Part shown: positions 1 through 10,366 of the stretch, piece after piece
Numbering within the stretch: position 1 is the first letter of the stretch
Layout of the letters: every line of letters begins with the position of its first letter
Origin: an uncultured Paracoccaceae bacterium
Lineage (GTDB): Bacteria; Pseudomonadota; Alphaproteobacteria; Rhodobacterales; Rhodobacteraceae
DNA: 64,000 nucleotides
Reading direction: 5' to 3'
Assembly: GCA_947496605.1 (NCBI GenBank)
Contig: CANMDF010000003.1
Coordinates: 62,001 to 126,000, forward strand
Made by a program: the position numbers and the translations under genes
Notes under the pieces: generated by a model
Told to the model about the DNA's origin: nothing
Database searches by the model: none
What the model saw: the letters and a program-made list of their open reading frames with translations, nothing else

Positions 1-294
<294 letters not shown>

Positions 295-303
295 GAACTT
301 CGC

Positions 304-3300
304 TTATTCCTCATCCTCCGCATCCAGGAGTTCCATGTTGAGGCCGAGGCCCCGGACTTCTTTCACAAGCACGTTGAACGACTCGGGCACGCCGGCCTCA
401 AAGTTGTCCTCACCTTTGACGATGCTTTCATAGACTTTCGTCCGCCCTGCCACGTCATCTGACTTTACAGTCAGCATTTCCTGCAAGGTGTAAGCCGCGC
501 CATAAGCTTCCAATGCCCAGACTTCCATTTCCCCGAAACGCTGGCCACCGAACTGGGCTTTACCACCCAAAGGTTGCTGCGTGACAAGGCTGTATGGGCC
601 TGTGGAACGTGCGTGGATCTTGTCGTCGACAAGGTGGTGCAGTTTCAGCAGGTATTTCACGCCCACTGTGACCTTACGGCTAAACTGCTCACCGGTACGG
701 CCATCAAACAAGACTGACTGACCAGAGGTGTCGAACCCGGCACGTGTCAACGCGTCGTTCACGTCAGCCTCTTTTGCACCATCAAAGACAGGTGTCGCAA
801 TCGGCACACCACCTGTGACGTTACCAGCCGCTTCGACCAGCTCGTCCTCGTCCATGCCAGCGATGCCTTCGTCATAGACGTTGTCACCATAGACGATCTT
901 CATCGCGTCACGCACAGGTGTCAGATCACCGGAACGGCGGTATTCACCCAACGCTTCGTCAATCTGAATACCCAGACCGCGTGCGGCCCAGCCCATGTGT
1001 GTTTCTAGAATCTGACCGACGTTCATACGTGAAGGAACACCAAGTGGGTTCAGACAGAAATCGACAGGTGTACCATCCGCAAGGAATGGCATGTCTTCCA
1101 TAGGGACAACCTTGGAAATAACACCTTTGTTGCCGTGACGACCGGCCATTTTATCGCCGGGCTGCAGCTTGCGCTTCACAGCCACAAAGACTTTGACCAT
1201 CTTCATCACACCCGGTGGCAGATCATCGCCGCGGCGCACTTTCTCGACCTTATCCTCAAAGCGGGCATCCATTGCCTTCTTCTGGATTTCGTACTGTTCG
1301 TTCAGTGCTTCCACGATCTTGGCGTCATCTTCGTCAGCCATCGCCAACTGCCACCACTGACCGCGTGTCAACTCGGATACGCTTTCCTCGGAGACAACAG
1401 AACCAGACTTAAAGCCCTTCGGCCCCTTCGCTGCTTTCTTGCCGCCGATGATGTCCCACAAACGCGCATAGATGTTCCGGTCAAGAATGACCATTTCATC
1501 GTCGCGGTCACGGGCCAAGCGCTCAACTTCTTCACGCTCGATCTGCAACGCACGTTCGTCTTTTTCCACGCCGTGGCGGTTAAAGACGCGGACCTCTACA
1601 ACCGTACCAAAGTCACCCGGCGGCAGACGCAAGGATGTGTCACGCACATCGGATGCTTTCTCACCAAAGATGGCACGCAGAAGCTTTTCTTCTGGTGTCA
1701 TCGGGCTTTCGCCTTTTGGTGTGATCTTACCGACAAGGATATCTGCTGGGCCAACTTCGGCACCAATGTACACGATACCGGCCTCGTCGAGGTTGCGCAG
1801 TGCTTCCTCGCCAACGTTTGGAATATCGCGTGTGATTTCCTCTGGCCCAAGCTTGGTGTCACGGGCAGCGACTTCAAATTCCTCGATGTGGATCGAGGTA
1901 AAGACGTCGTCACGCACGATACGCTCAGAGATCAGGATCGAGTCTTCGTAGTTGTAACCGTTCCACGGCATAAACGCGACGACCACGTTCTTACCAAGTG
2001 CCAATTCACCGATGTCGGTGGATGGACCGTCAGCAATAACCTGACCCTTTTGGATCTTATCGCCCACCTTCACCAACGGACGCTGGTTGATACAGGTGTT
2101 CTGGTTCGACCGCTGGAACTTGCGCATACGGTAGATGTCAACGCCTGCGTCGCCCAATTCAAGATCGGATGTCGCACGGATAACGATACGCTCGGCATCG
2201 ACTTGGTCGATCACACCAGCGCGTTTCGCCATGATCGCCGCACCACTGTCACGGGCAACCACTTCTTCGATGCCTGTACCCACCAATGGGGCCTCAGCCT
2301 GAAGCAATGGAACCGCCTGACGTTGCATGTTTGAACCCATCAAGGCCCGGTTCGCGTCATCGTTTTCCAAGAACGGGATCAAAGACGCCGCAACTGAGAC
2401 CAGCTGCTTGGGCGACACGTCGATCAGGTCCACGTTTTCGCGCGGAGACAAAGTGTAGTCACCGTTCTTGCGTGTGGACACCAATTCGTTGTTGAACGAT
2501 CCATCTTCGCCCATGTTCGCGTTGGCCTGCGCCACAGTGTGACGCATTTCCTCAGTCGCGGACATATAGCTGACGTCGTCAGTAACCTTGCCGTCCACAA
2601 CCTTGCGGTATGGTGTTTCGATGAAGCCATATTTGTTCACGCGGGCAAAAGTGGCCAGCGAGTTGATCAGACCAATGTTCGGGCCTTCCGGTGTCTCAAT
2701 CGGGCACATACGACCGTAGTGGGTTGGGTGCACGTCGCGCACCTCAAAGCCCGCACGTTCGCGTGTCAAACCACCGGGTCCAAGCGCTGAAAGGCGACGC
2801 TTGTGCGTAACCTCGGACAGCGGGTTCGTTTGGTCCATGAACTGGGACAATTGGCTGGAACCAAAGAATTCACGCACAGCTGCTGCTGCAGGCTTGGCGT
2901 TGATCAGGTCCTGCGGCATCACAGTGTCGATCTCAACCGAAGACATACGCTCTTTGATCGCGCGCTCCATGCGCAGCAGACCAACGCGGTACTGGTTTTC
3001 CATCAATTCGCCAACAGAACGAACACGACGGTTACCAAGGTGGTCGATGTCGTCTGTGTCGCCGCGGCCATCGCGCAGGTCAACCAGCGCTTTGATACAG
3101 GATACGATGTCTTCCTTGCGCAATGTGCGGATGGTGTCTTCGGCATCCAGATCAAGACGCATGTTCATCTTCACACGACCAACAGCGGACAGGTCATAAC
3201 GCTCGCTATCAAAGAACAGCGTGTCGAAAAGTGCTGAGGCTGAATCAACGGTCGGTGGCTCACCCGGACGCATGACGCGGTAGATATCCATGAGGGCCGT

Positions 3301-4443
3301 TTCACGGTTCATGTTCTTATCTGCGGCCATTGTGTTGCGCATGTAGGCGCCGACTGTGACGTTATCGATGTCAAGAACTGGGATCGTCTTGATACCAGCC
3401 GCAACCAATTCGGTCAGCGTACCGCCAGTGACTTCACCGGCTTTATCGACCTCAACAGTCAACTCATCACCAGCTTCGACATAGATCGCGCCGGTTTCTT
3501 CGTTGATGATATCCTCGGATACGAACTTGCCGATGATTTCGTCGTATGGGACCAGCAGATCAGTAATCTCGCCTGCGTCGATCATCTTCTTGACCGAACG
3601 CGGAGTGACTTTCTCACCGGCCTTGGCAATCACTTCACCTGTTTTGGCGTCAACCAAATCATGGGCAGGACGTGTGCCGCGCACGCGCTCAGGGAAGAAC
3701 TTGGTCGTCCAAGCAGCACCCTTTTTGTCCAGCTTGTAGTCAACTGTGTTGTAGTAGGCATTCATGATGCCTTCCTGATCAAAGCCCAGCGCATAAAGCA
3801 GGGTTGTGACAGGCAGCTTACGGCGACGGTCAATCCGGCAGAACACAAGGTCCTTGGCGTCGAATTCAAAATCAAGCCAGCTGCCGCGGTATGGGATAAT
3901 GCGGCAAGCAAACAAGAGTTTACCAGAAGAGTGTGTTTTACCTTTGTCGTGGTCAAAGAACACGCCGGGGGAACGGTGCATCTGGGATACGATCACACGC
4001 TCGGTGCCGTTGACAACAAATGTGCCGTTCGGCGTCATCAAAGGCATATCGCCCATGAACACGTCTTGTTCTTTGATGTCTTTGACGGACTTGGCGCCTG
4101 TATCTTCGTCCACTTCAAACACGATCAGACGGAGGGTGACCTTCAGCGGCGCGCTGTAAGTCATGTCACGCTGCTGACACTCCTCAACATCGTACTTTGG
4201 CTTTTCCAGCTCATACTTGACGAACTCAAGCACAGCGGTTTCATTGAAATCCTTGATCGGGAACACCGACTGGAAGACACCTTTGATGCCTTCACCGTCA
4301 AGCGGTGTGTCGCTGTCGCCAGAGCGCAGGAACAGATCATAAGAGGATTTTTGAACCTCAATAAGGTTCGGCATTTCAAGTACTTCGCGGATTTTACCGT
4401 AGTACTTACGCAGACGTTTCTGACCAAGGAAGGTTGAAGCCAT
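304..4443 (-). CDS. rpoB: RNA polymerase beta subunit
   Basis: Beta subunit of RNA polymerase, 1379 residues, a normal alphaproteobacterial length. The start chosen is the ATG at 4441-4443 ([17 protein letters not shown]), which matches the conserved N-terminus and has GGAG about 11 bases upstream. An in-frame start 34 codons earlier gives an unconserved extension. The rifampicin-region motif [18 protein letters not shown], the [15 protein letters not shown] segment, the active-centre region [11 protein letters not shown] and the C-terminal [20 protein letters not shown] are all visible. In most relatives it directly follows rplL; here a DUF1963 gene and about 1 kb of non-coding DNA intervene, so it probably needs a promoter of its own in 4444-4878. 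Confidence 0.99.
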   Translation of the reverse strand: MASTFLGQKRLRKYYGKIREVLEMPNLIEVQKSSYDLFLRSGDSDTPLDGEGIKGVFQSVFPIKDFNETAVLEFVKYELEKPKYDVEECQQRDMTYSAPLKVTLRLIVFEVDEDTGAKSVKDIKEQDVFMGDMPLMTPNGTFVVNGTERVIVSQMHRSPGVFFDHDKGKTHSSGKLLFACRIIPYRGSWLDFEFDAKDLVFCRIDRRRKLPVTTLLYALGFDQEGIMNAYYNTVDYKLDKKGAAWTTKFFPERVRGTRPAHDLVDAKTGEVIAKAGEKVTPRSVKKMIDAGEITDLLVPYDEIIGKFVSEDIINEETGAIYVEAGDELTVEVDKAGEVTGGTLTELVAAGIKTIPVLDIDNVTVGAYMRNTMAADKNMNRETALMDIYRVMRPGEPPTVDSASALFDTLFFDSERYDLSAVGRVKMNMRLDLDAEDTIRTLRKEDIVSCIKALVDLRDGRGDTDDIDHLGNRRVRSVGELMENQYRVGLLRMERAIKERMSSVEIDTVMPQDLINAKPAAAAVREFFGSSQLSQFMDQTNPLSEVTHKRRLSALGPGGLTRERAGFEVRDVHPTHYGRMCPIETPEGPNIGLINSLATFARVNKYGFIETPYRKVVDGKVTDDVSYMSATEEMRHTVAQANANMGEDGSFNNELVSTRKNGDYTLSPRENVDLIDVSPKQLVSVAASLIPFLENDDANRALMGSNMQRQAVPLLQAEAPLVGTGIEEVVARDSGAAIMAKRAGVIDQVDAERIVIRATSDLELGDAGVDIYRMRKFQRSNQNTCINQRPLVKVGDKIQKGQVIADGPSTDIGELALGKNVVVAFMPWNGYNYEDSILISERIVRDDVFTSIHIEEFEVAARDTKLGPEEITRDIPNVGEEALRNLDEAGIVYIGAEVGPADILVGKITPKGESPMTPEEKLLRAIFGEKASDVRDTSLRLPPGDFGTVVEVRVFNRHGVEKDERALQIEREEVERLARDRDDEMVILDRNIYARLWDIIGGKKAAKGPKGFKSGSVVSEESVSELTRGQWWQLAMADEDDAKIVEALNEQYEIQKKAMDARFEDKVEKVRRGDDLPPGVMKMVKVFVAVKRKLQPGDKMAGRHGNKGVISKVVPMEDMPFLADGTPVDFCLNPLGVPSRMNVGQILETHMGWAARGLGIQIDEALGEYRRSGDLTPVRDAMKIVYGDNVYDEGIAGMDEDELVEAAGNVTGGVPIATPVFDGAKEADVNDALTRAGFDTSGQSVLFDGRTGEQFSRKVTVGVKYLLKLHHLVDDKIHARSTGPYSLVTQQPLGGKAQFGGQRFGEMEVWALEAYGAAYTLQEMLTVKSDDVAGRTKVYESIVKGEDNFEAGVPESFNVLVKEVRGLGLNMELLDAEDEE

Positions 4444-4878
4444 GTTTGCCGGGTCTCCATAATGTCGTAAACGCGCTTTGGCTGGGATACCAAAACGCGT
4501 CCGATTTACGGTGAGGGTTGTTTCAATACCTGAGGTGTATCCCAAACACCTCTCCCGAAACGACCAACTTACCTGTCAAAACGCGCACGAGAGGCGCTTT
4601 GAAAGATAAGTTTCAAATGAGTAAGTTTTGCTATTTTCCGAATGCTGCGCCGACCAGAACCGACCAACTAAGAGAGATTCGGGTAAAGTTCAAGGGTTTT
4701 AAAGAAAATCAATGGGGTTTTTGAGGGACTAGAGGATTGTTGGCGAGTGCGTAATGAAACAACACGTTCAACGAGGTCCGCTTTGCGGGAGAGGCTGCCG
4801 TTTCGATCGAGAGTTCGAAGGTCTGCTTGTGCGTGAGCGTCCGTTGAATCCGACCTAACGGCTTGACAGGGAGTGGTT
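4444..4878 (-). other. rpoB upstream region (435 bp, non-coding)
   Basis: No convincing gene is seen here. On the minus strand a small hairpin (GAGGTGT / ACACCTC, 4532-4552) lies about 90 bases before the rpoB start. The 9-mer CGACCAACT occurs twice about 100 bp apart (near 4561 and 4662). No strong -35/-10 pair could be picked by eye. TTGACA occurs on the minus strand near 4575 without a good -10, and TTGAAC near 4690 with only a poor one. Since rpoB is cut off from rplL by an inserted gene, this region is the most likely site of an rpoBC promoter or leader. Confidence 0.4.
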
Positions 4879-6606
4879 TTAGTACTCGACGACCCAGCGA
4901 ATTTTACCAAATACACAATTGTCCAGATCTTCGCCATCAATGAAGATATAGAGCGCACCCATCAGATTGGTGATTGCTGGGCTATCGCCTGATTGAAACA
5001 GCAAATGTGGCGCGTAATCGGTTGCATCTGACTGAATGCCGTCGTGAAAGCCGCCCATTTTGAAGGGGCGCTTGAACACGCGTGCGGCCGCTTCGATTTC
5101 TTCCTTTCTGTCACCGGGGATGGCCTGCGCCGCTTTGGCATTGCCAAAGAGCGCATCAAATTCCGCCTCCTCTTGCGTCATTTTCAGGGCGTTGGTGAAC
5201 CACAGTTGCAAGTTATAGTTGGCATGTTCAGGCACTGCGAAGCCAGTATCGCGGTCTTTGGTGATCCACAAACGTTGACCGCCCTCCTCCCAAATCCGCT
5301 GATAGACTGGCGCAAAGGCCTCTGACGGGAAAGGATCATCCGGATCACCGGTGGCCACTTTGCCTCGCAAGATGGTCAAATCGCCGATGATGCTGTCCTT
5401 CCATGTGCAGAAAGCAGCGTGCGCCTTTTGCGTATGTGCGATCAGATCTTCGCAATCTGTGCCGATCAATGGGGTGATCTTTTCCTGCATTTCAGCGCCT
5501 GCCGCGCGCTTCTTTTCCAAGAATGGGATGCGACGGTTTAGGCGGTTTCTCTCGGCAATCGCATCTGCGCCGATCTGATCCAGAGACTGTTGCGCTTCGG
5601 CGATCATCGCGCTCAGCTTGGCGTTATGGTTGGCCAGATCATTTCGTAGCGTGTCTGCTGCATCCCCTCCCGCCAAGAAATCCAGATTTTGCGCCAGCAC
5701 AGTCTCCGATCTGTTTCTGGCCAACTGTTCTTTGGCAGCTAAGATCGTATAGTCCAAGACATAGACGGCACCACGTCGGGTAAAGGGCCAGTTCTGTGGA
5801 TCGGATGGGTCAAATGTTACCCTTATGATCCGGTTATTTTCATCCACATTCTTCGGCGTCCGCCCAGCAGGCAAACCAGGGAACAGATCTTGCGGTCCGA
5901 ACGGGTCGTAAGTGCCTCCATCATGGCCGCGGTAGCTTTGTTCTGCCTTCACGGCGAATTCAGTAGGTGTGACAGGGCATCGGCGCCATGTGACAGGTGC
6001 ATCATCAGGAAACCGCAGGTAGGGTCCATTTCCGGCATAGACCGGGTTGAAGGTGGGCCAGATGTTGCGAGGGGGTTGTTGTTCGGGACCGGTCTGGTTG
6101 ACGTAGATCACCTGACAAGCTTCTGCGTTGAGCGTCATAGCAGGGTCTGGTTCTTGCGCATCCAGAAAGAACAGGAGCCAACCTTCGCGGGGGCCGCGAC
6201 CACCCCAAAGCCCGTCGGGCAGATCAGCGCAACATATCTGCCCGATGAAGTTCAAAGCGATTGTCATGTTGGGATACTGGGTCGATTGTGTCGTTGGCCA
6301 TGCAATGTGGGCGGGCATTTTTGGCAGCCCACCCAGCCAGGATGTCGCATCTACGCCGTGGTTGACCGGAATGTCGGGGCGCAAGACGGACATGATCGGT
6401 TCATCTTGCAACCGACCTTCGAAAGACACTTTGGTATGGCCGAAAATGTCTGTTTCCGGCAACTTATCTGTATCTGCACCCTCTAAGGTATCAAGTGGGT
6501 CAGTCGCAAAACTGCTAGCGCGCGCATCTTCCTCATCCATGTCAGGTAAATCTGCCGGACCAGCGTAAGGTGTACCAAACAGAAGCGCCCGTAGCCATTC
6601 GAACAT
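4879..6606 (-). CDS. DUF1963 (YwqG-like) domain protein
   Basis: A 575-residue cytoplasmic protein with DUF1963/YwqG features: a PAHIAWP segment, then NFIGQICCADLPDGL and GWLLFFLDAQEPD, and a late LQLWFTNAL ... HLLFQSGDSP ... GALYIFIDGEDL ending, which is how this family reads proteins with a small-hydrophobic core. The function of the family is not established. Roughly residues 315-375 are rich in A, E, K, Q and L with heptad-like spacing, suggesting a coiled-coil insertion. The gene sits between rplL and rpoB on the same strand but after a strong terminator, so it is likely expressed on its own. Its placement within the ribosomal protein-RNA polymerase cluster is unusual. No signal peptide is seen. 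Confidence 0.75.
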   Translation of the reverse strand: MFEWLRALLFGTPYAGPADLPDMDEEDARASSFATDPLDTLEGADTDKLPETDIFGHTKVSFEGRLQDEPIMSVLRPDIPVNHGVDATSWLGGLPKMPAHIAWPTTQSTQYPNMTIALNFIGQICCADLPDGLWGGRGPREGWLLFFLDAQEPDPAMTLNAEACQVIYVNQTGPEQQPPRNIWPTFNPVYAGNGPYLRFPDDAPVTWRRCPVTPTEFAVKAEQSYRGHDGGTYDPFGPQDLFPGLPAGRTPKNVDENNRIIRVTFDPSDPQNWPFTRRGAVYVLDYTILAAKEQLARNRSETVLAQNLDFLAGGDAADTLRNDLANHNAKLSAMIAEAQQSLDQIGADAIAERNRLNRRIPFLEKKRAAGAEMQEKITPLIGTDCEDLIAHTQKAHAAFCTWKDSIIGDLTILRGKVATGDPDDPFPSEAFAPVYQRIWEEGGQRLWITKDRDTGFAVPEHANYNLQLWFTNALKMTQEEAEFDALFGNAKAAQAIPGDRKEEIEAAARVFKRPFKMGGFHDGIQSDATDYAPHLLFQSGDSPAITNLMGALYIFIDGEDLDNCVFGKIRWVVEY

Positions 6607-6955
6607 AGTGCTACCTTTCGTGAATAGATTAGTTTGAAGACATTCCGTTCCGTCGAAACTGGCCTATTTCGCCGTTCGGAAAGCGTAACGCTAGGGGAGG
6701 AGCTCGTCCAGCCGTGAGATCTTTGGTTGGCGCTTATAGCGAGCACCCAGGTCAGCTAGGCTTGTTTATCGACTATGTTTGGTCTTGTCGCGGTTTCGAT
6801 GAGGACGAAGGCGGTTAGCAGACATTTGATCCAAGTGCAGCATCCGTCAAAAATGGCTCAAAGCAGACGTCGATGCCCCAAAAAGGCGTTCCCTTTGCAA
6901 ACCTCAACCCTTCCTTAACCCCTTCCCCCGCACGCACCATTAAACCACCCAATCC

Positions 6956-7005
6956 TGTACATCTGTACATACAGCTTGTGTACGCGTTGTGTACGCCATC
7001 TGTAC
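6956..7005. promoter_or_regulatory. Array of five TGTAC sites
   Basis: TGTAC begins at 6956, 6964, 6979, 6990 and 7001; the first two are the palindrome TGTACA and the last three are TGTACG. The last three are spaced exactly 11 bp, close to one helical turn. The array lies in the 556-bp non-coding stretch between the rplL terminator and the DUF1963 start, where a promoter for the DUF1963 gene is expected. This looks like a binding array for a DNA-binding protein; the factor is unknown. Apart from this array and the terminator, nothing else was recognised in 6607-7162. Confidence 0.45.
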
Positions 7006-7109
7006 GCTACCAAACCTCGCAAAACCTGGGCCTTAAGGTGTTTCGCGCGGTCTTCTCCCAAATCACCCTGACACCCTCACCGACCGTTGCGCACTCTACC
7101 ACCGGACAC

Positions 7110-7143
7110 AAAAAAACCAGGCCGCTTGCGCAACCCGGTTTCT
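7110..7143 (-). terminator. Intrinsic terminator after rplL
   Basis: On the minus strand a stem of AAACC/GGTTT plus GG/CC pairs around a loop with GCGCAAGC is followed by an uninterrupted run of T. It lies 20 bases past the rplL stop. It would end most rplJL transcripts before DUF1963 and rpoB. Confidence 0.8.
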
Positions 7144-7162
7144 TTGATCAAATTGAAATGGC

Positions 7163-7537
7163 TTAGGCCAGTTCAACCTCTGCGCCAGCTGCTTCCAGCT
7201 TGCCTTTGATCTCTTCAGCTTCGTCCTTGGACGCGCCTTCTTTGATCTTGCCACCAGCTTCGACAAGGTCTTTGGCTTCTTTCAGGCCAAGACCTGTGAT
7301 GCCGCGGACTTCTTTGATGACGTTGATTTTGGATGCGCCAGCGTTCTTGAGAACGACGTCGAATTCTGTCTTCTCTGCTGCTGCTTCACCACCAGCGTCG
7401 CCGCCAGCTGCCATCATCACTGCGCCGCCAGCTGCGGGCTCGATGCCATACTCGTCCTTGAGGATGGTTTTCAGTTCTTGTGCTTCGAGCAATGTCAGTG
7501 CGACAATCTCTTCAGCCATTTTTTTCAGATCAGCCAT
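7163..7537 (-). CDS. rplL: 50S ribosomal protein L7/L12 (bL12)
   Basis: The stalk protein of the large ribosomal subunit, which recruits translation factors. It is 124 residues, the usual length. The N-terminal dimerisation segment ([20 protein letters not shown]), an alanine/glycine-rich hinge around residues 38-55 ([20 protein letters not shown]) and the conserved C-terminal domain ([30 protein letters not shown]) are visible. It follows rplJ with a 68-bp gap and is followed by a terminator. Confidence 0.98.
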   Translation of the reverse strand: MADLKKMAEEIVALTLLEAQELKTILKDEYGIEPAAGGAVMMAAGGDAGGEAAAEKTEFDVVLKNAGASKINVIKEVRGITGLGLKEAKDLVEAGGKIKEGASKDEAEEIKGKLEAAGAEVELA

Positions 7538-7605
7538 TTTATGCTTTCCGTTTCAGTTAGGTGTGTTCCAACGTGAGGGTGACCCCCCAAGTCAATTCAG
7601 ATGCT

Positions 7606-8118
7606 TTATGCAGCTTTCTCTTCGATGGTTGAGAGAACGCTTGCGATGTTCGAAGCAGGCGCGCCAATGGCCCCGGCGATGTTGCTTGCAGGTGCCCCGA
7701 TGCAGCCCACGATAGAAGCAATAAGCTCCTCGCGTGATGGCATCCCGGCAACGGCTTTCACACCAGCGACGTCCAGTGCTGTATCACCCATAGCACCGCC
7801 AAGAACGACAAGTTTGTCATTCTCTTTGGCGTACTTGTCGACAACCTTCGCCGCAGCGACGGGGTCTTCCGAGTAAGCGATAACAGTCATGCCTTCGAGG
7901 TATTCTGCAATGCTTGCGCATGGCTTGCCCTCAAGGGCGATTTTGGCGAGCTTGTTCTTGGCAACGCGTACGGAACCGCCCGCTTCACGCATGTTCGCGC
8001 GCAGGTCCTGCATTTCAGCAACTGTCATGCCTTCGTAGTGGGCAACCACTACAACGCCAGAGCTTTCAAAGATCTGGCCGAGATCGTCGACCAGCTGTTC
8101 TTTTTGTGCTCTATCCAC
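7606..8118 (-). CDS. rplJ: 50S ribosomal protein L10 (uL10), GTG start
   Basis: The L10 stalk base protein, which anchors L7/L12 to 23S rRNA. The start is taken as GTG at 8116-8118 (reads [14 protein letters not shown]), which matches the family N-terminus and has GGAG seven bases upstream. A longer in-frame start at 8196 would add 26 residues unlike the family. The resulting 170 residues are typical. The motifs [19 protein letters not shown] and [17 protein letters not shown] are diagnostic. The C-terminal helices that hold L12 dimers follow. It is the first gene of the rplJL unit and probably autoregulated through its leader. Confidence 0.96.
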   Translation of the reverse strand: MDRAQKEQLVDDLGQIFESSGVVVVAHYEGMTVAEMQDLRANMREAGGSVRVAKNKLAKIALEGKPCASIAEYLEGMTVIAYSEDPVAAAKVVDKYAKENDKLVVLGGAMGDTALDVAGVKAVAGMPSREELIASIVGCIGAPASNIAGAIGAPASNIASVLSTIEEKAA

Positions 8119-8330
8119 AGTTTTACTCCAAGTTTGGGGTTTCCCCCGGCTCAATTTTGTCAAACGACTAAGGTCGCCCAACAGTCTACAGTCCATGCAA
8201 ACGGGGCGGACCAGAGGTGACAGAGGCGAGCCTCGGAAATTCTGGTTTATCCCATCTCAGGCAGGAATTATCGGCGTAAGGCCAACCCACCGTCTCGGAC
8301 GAATAAGGACCCAGACGAATCAATCGCGCA
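8119..8330 (-). ncRNA. Probable L10 leader of rplJL
   Basis: The minus-strand stretch upstream of rplJ has the layout of the autoregulatory L10 leader: GAGACGGTGGGTT, a short intervening segment, then TTCCTGCCTGAGATGGG, roughly 150-190 bases before the GTG start. L10 (with L12) is known to bind such a leader to repress its own translation. The call is from recalled sequence features and not from a covariance model, and the boundaries are approximate. The divergent LtaS-like gene begins just beyond it. Confidence 0.5.
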
Positions 8331-8448
8331 GGTCTGGAACAGCAACTACCGATTTTGGATCGTTGTGAAAAGGCCAAAAAGCCCAATGACATGCAACCGT
8401 CGTTGCGCTACTGCTCCCATCAAAAGAATTTTGGGCTTTGATCGATCT

Positions 8449-10203
8449 ATGCATATGACTCTTCCACGCACGCGCTCTGACTGGGTCCAGCTGCTGCATC
8501 GGTTTAGCCTTCTCTTTGTTTGCATAGCAACGATCACGATTGCCCACCGATTTGTCGCGTTTGACGAATTTCTGGATGGAATTGATTTCGTAAAAACATA
8601 CAACGACTATCGTGGTTTTGATCCAACGACTGCAGGTCTCTTGGAGTATCGTGAAGCGCTTCGAAACGGAGTCCACGCGGACCTCTCATTTGCTCTCGTC
8701 AGCTCTCTCATTCTGATGATTGCGCCCCGTTTCATAGTCGTTGGTTTTTGCATTTTTCTGTTTGGGTTCTACGCGATAGATCTCGAACATATTCAGGTTA
8801 ACTTGACCAGCCTTGATCTTAAACTGATCGGTCTTGGAACAGACCCCGTTTTTCTTTCGGCGCATTTCAGGTGGCGGATCGTTGAAACAGCATTGGCTCA
8901 CGCACTTGTCTTCGGGGTGCTTTGGGCCGTCGGATCCCGCTTTAAGACTGTCAAAGTGCTTTTCACCGGTGTGGCTATTGCACTTATCCTCTTTGGTGTT
9001 CGACCAACAGTGACACCGAACATCGCACAACCTCTTTGGATCCAAAGCCACCCACTTCTCCTTTCATTCGGAAACAGTAGCTTAGCGGAAGACGGCCGGG
9101 AATTTGATGTTGCCGAACTGGAACGTCCATTTCTGACGAGCGCACCGACACCGCCCCAACGGAAGAATGTTGTTATTCTCTACCTGGAAGGGCTTTCTCA
9201 AGCCAGTATCGCAAACGGGGACATGACCACCCTGCAATCACTGGGCCAAACAGAATTAAACTACCAGCGTTATTTCAGCCACCAGTTGATCACAGCCAAT
9301 GGCCTATACTCAACTTTGACCGGGCAGATGCCCCGTTTTTCTGGCCCCGCGTGGGAGATGAAATGGTTCGATATGGCCGATGACGACCCCGAAGTCACCT
9401 CAGCGTTGCCATGGCAATTCGTGAACCTCGGCTACAACACCACGTTTATCCAAAGCGCCAAGTTATCCTATATGGAAAAAGATATCCAACTACCGCGGCT
9501 TGGATTTCAAAACCTACGCGGCGCAGAGAGCTTTGAAACTTGGTATGGAACCAACGGATGGGGTGTAGATGACTTAACTCTCATGGAAGGTGTCTTAGAA
9601 GAAATCGACCAGTTTCCGATGGGTGACCCTTGGATGATTGCGGCGCTGACGACGGGAACCCATGCGCCATATAACGTACCTCCAGATTTTCTGCCAAATG
9701 CAGAGTCGGATCGTTATCGCGCATTGCGTTGGGCCGATCGTGCAATCGAAGAATTGATGCAAGGACTTGAAGCCCGCGATCTACTTGATGACACCGTCAT
9801 CATTATCACTTCGGACGAGTCACGTGAACGCATCGTGGGATCATCCTTAGCAAACGAAATGGCGTTGAATTGGTTGCCATTGATTGTCGTCAACGCAGAT
9901 CAACAAAGCCAGACAAACTCTGAGATCATCACAGCGACGGACTTTCCGTGGCTTGTGTTATCACAGGCAACCGGCATCGAAGTATCATTGCCGGGTGCAA
10001 GCAAAGACGCTGTCTTATTTGGGAACACGATAAGTGGTCGTTTCTTTTGGTATGAAGAGCAGAACCAGACTCTATTGGCTTGTGAAACCACCAATTACAC
10101 ATGTGGTGAGTTCTCTGGCGTTAGCGATCTAGGCGATTTGAGCACGATTGTACCGGAACGGGTGGCTTCTTTTCCTGGCTTGCGGGACCTGCTTGAAGAA
10201 TAA
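8449..10203 (+). CDS. LtaS/MdoB-like membrane sulfatase-fold protein, altered metal motif
   Basis: A membrane protein (584 residues from the ATG at 8449) with four to five predicted transmembrane segments in the first 220 residues and an outside sulfatase-fold domain from about residue 239 (NVVILYLEGLS). This layout is that of lipoteichoic-acid synthase / phosphoglycerol transferase I relatives, which move phosphoglycerol onto glucans or lipids. E247, the nucleophile region GLYSTLTG (S288/T289) and TTGTHAPY (H405) are in place. The usual SDH metal motif, however, reads SDES (residues 455-458), with Glu in place of His. The start is uncertain: GTG at 8365, ATG at 8386, 8449 or 8455 are all in frame, and no strong ribosome site separates them. 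It lies opposite to and inside the ribosomal protein cluster. Confidence 0.75.
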   Translation: MHMTLPRTRSDWVQLLHRFSLLFVCIATITIAHRFVAFDEFLDGIDFVKTYNDYRGFDPTTAGLLEYREALRNGVHADLSFALVSSLILMIAPRFIVVGFCIFLFGFYAIDLEHIQVNLTSLDLKLIGLGTDPVFLSAHFRWRIVETALAHALVFGVLWAVGSRFKTVKVLFTGVAIALILFGVRPTVTPNIAQPLWIQSHPLLLSFGNSSLAEDGREFDVAELERPFLTSAPTPPQRKNVVILYLEGLSQASIANGDMTTLQSLGQTELNYQRYFSHQLITANGLYSTLTGQMPRFSGPAWEMKWFDMADDDPEVTSALPWQFVNLGYNTTFIQSAKLSYMEKDIQLPRLGFQNLRGAESFETWYGTNGWGVDDLTLMEGVLEEIDQFPMGDPWMIAALTTGTHAPYNVPPDFLPNAESDRYRALRWADRAIEELMQGLEARDLLDDTVIIITSDESRERIVGSSLANEMALNWLPLIVVNADQQSQTNSEIITATDFPWLVLSQATGIEVSLPGASKDAVLFGNTISGRFFWYEEQNQTLLACETTNYTCGEFSGVSDLGDLSTIVPERVASFPGLRDLLEE

Positions 10204-10366
10204 CACCTTTGGTTTTACGGAATTCCTGTCTGCGTCGTAGCGCTGCTATATGATTACGTAGGTCAGATGGGCCAAAACGGACCTTTTAAATTTGTTCGTT
10301 TTTCTACCGCTGCAATACGGCACTGTCGCTAACGGCTTATTTAGAGATGAAGTGCTAACTCATCTC

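Noticed and set aside
1135..4437. Long plus-strand open frames opposite rpoB (399 and 258 codons)
   Set aside because: They lie antisense to a highly conserved gene, have no recognisable domains and mirror rpoB codon structure; such shadows are common opposite GC-rich genes.
5890..6568. Two plus-strand frames opposite DUF1963 (198 and 146 codons)
   Set aside because: Antisense shadows without motifs or ribosome sites; the minus-strand reading is a complete, family-like protein.
6607..6955. Hidden gene between the DUF1963 start and the TGTAC array
   Set aside because: Only short frames without ribosome sites; treated as non-coding.
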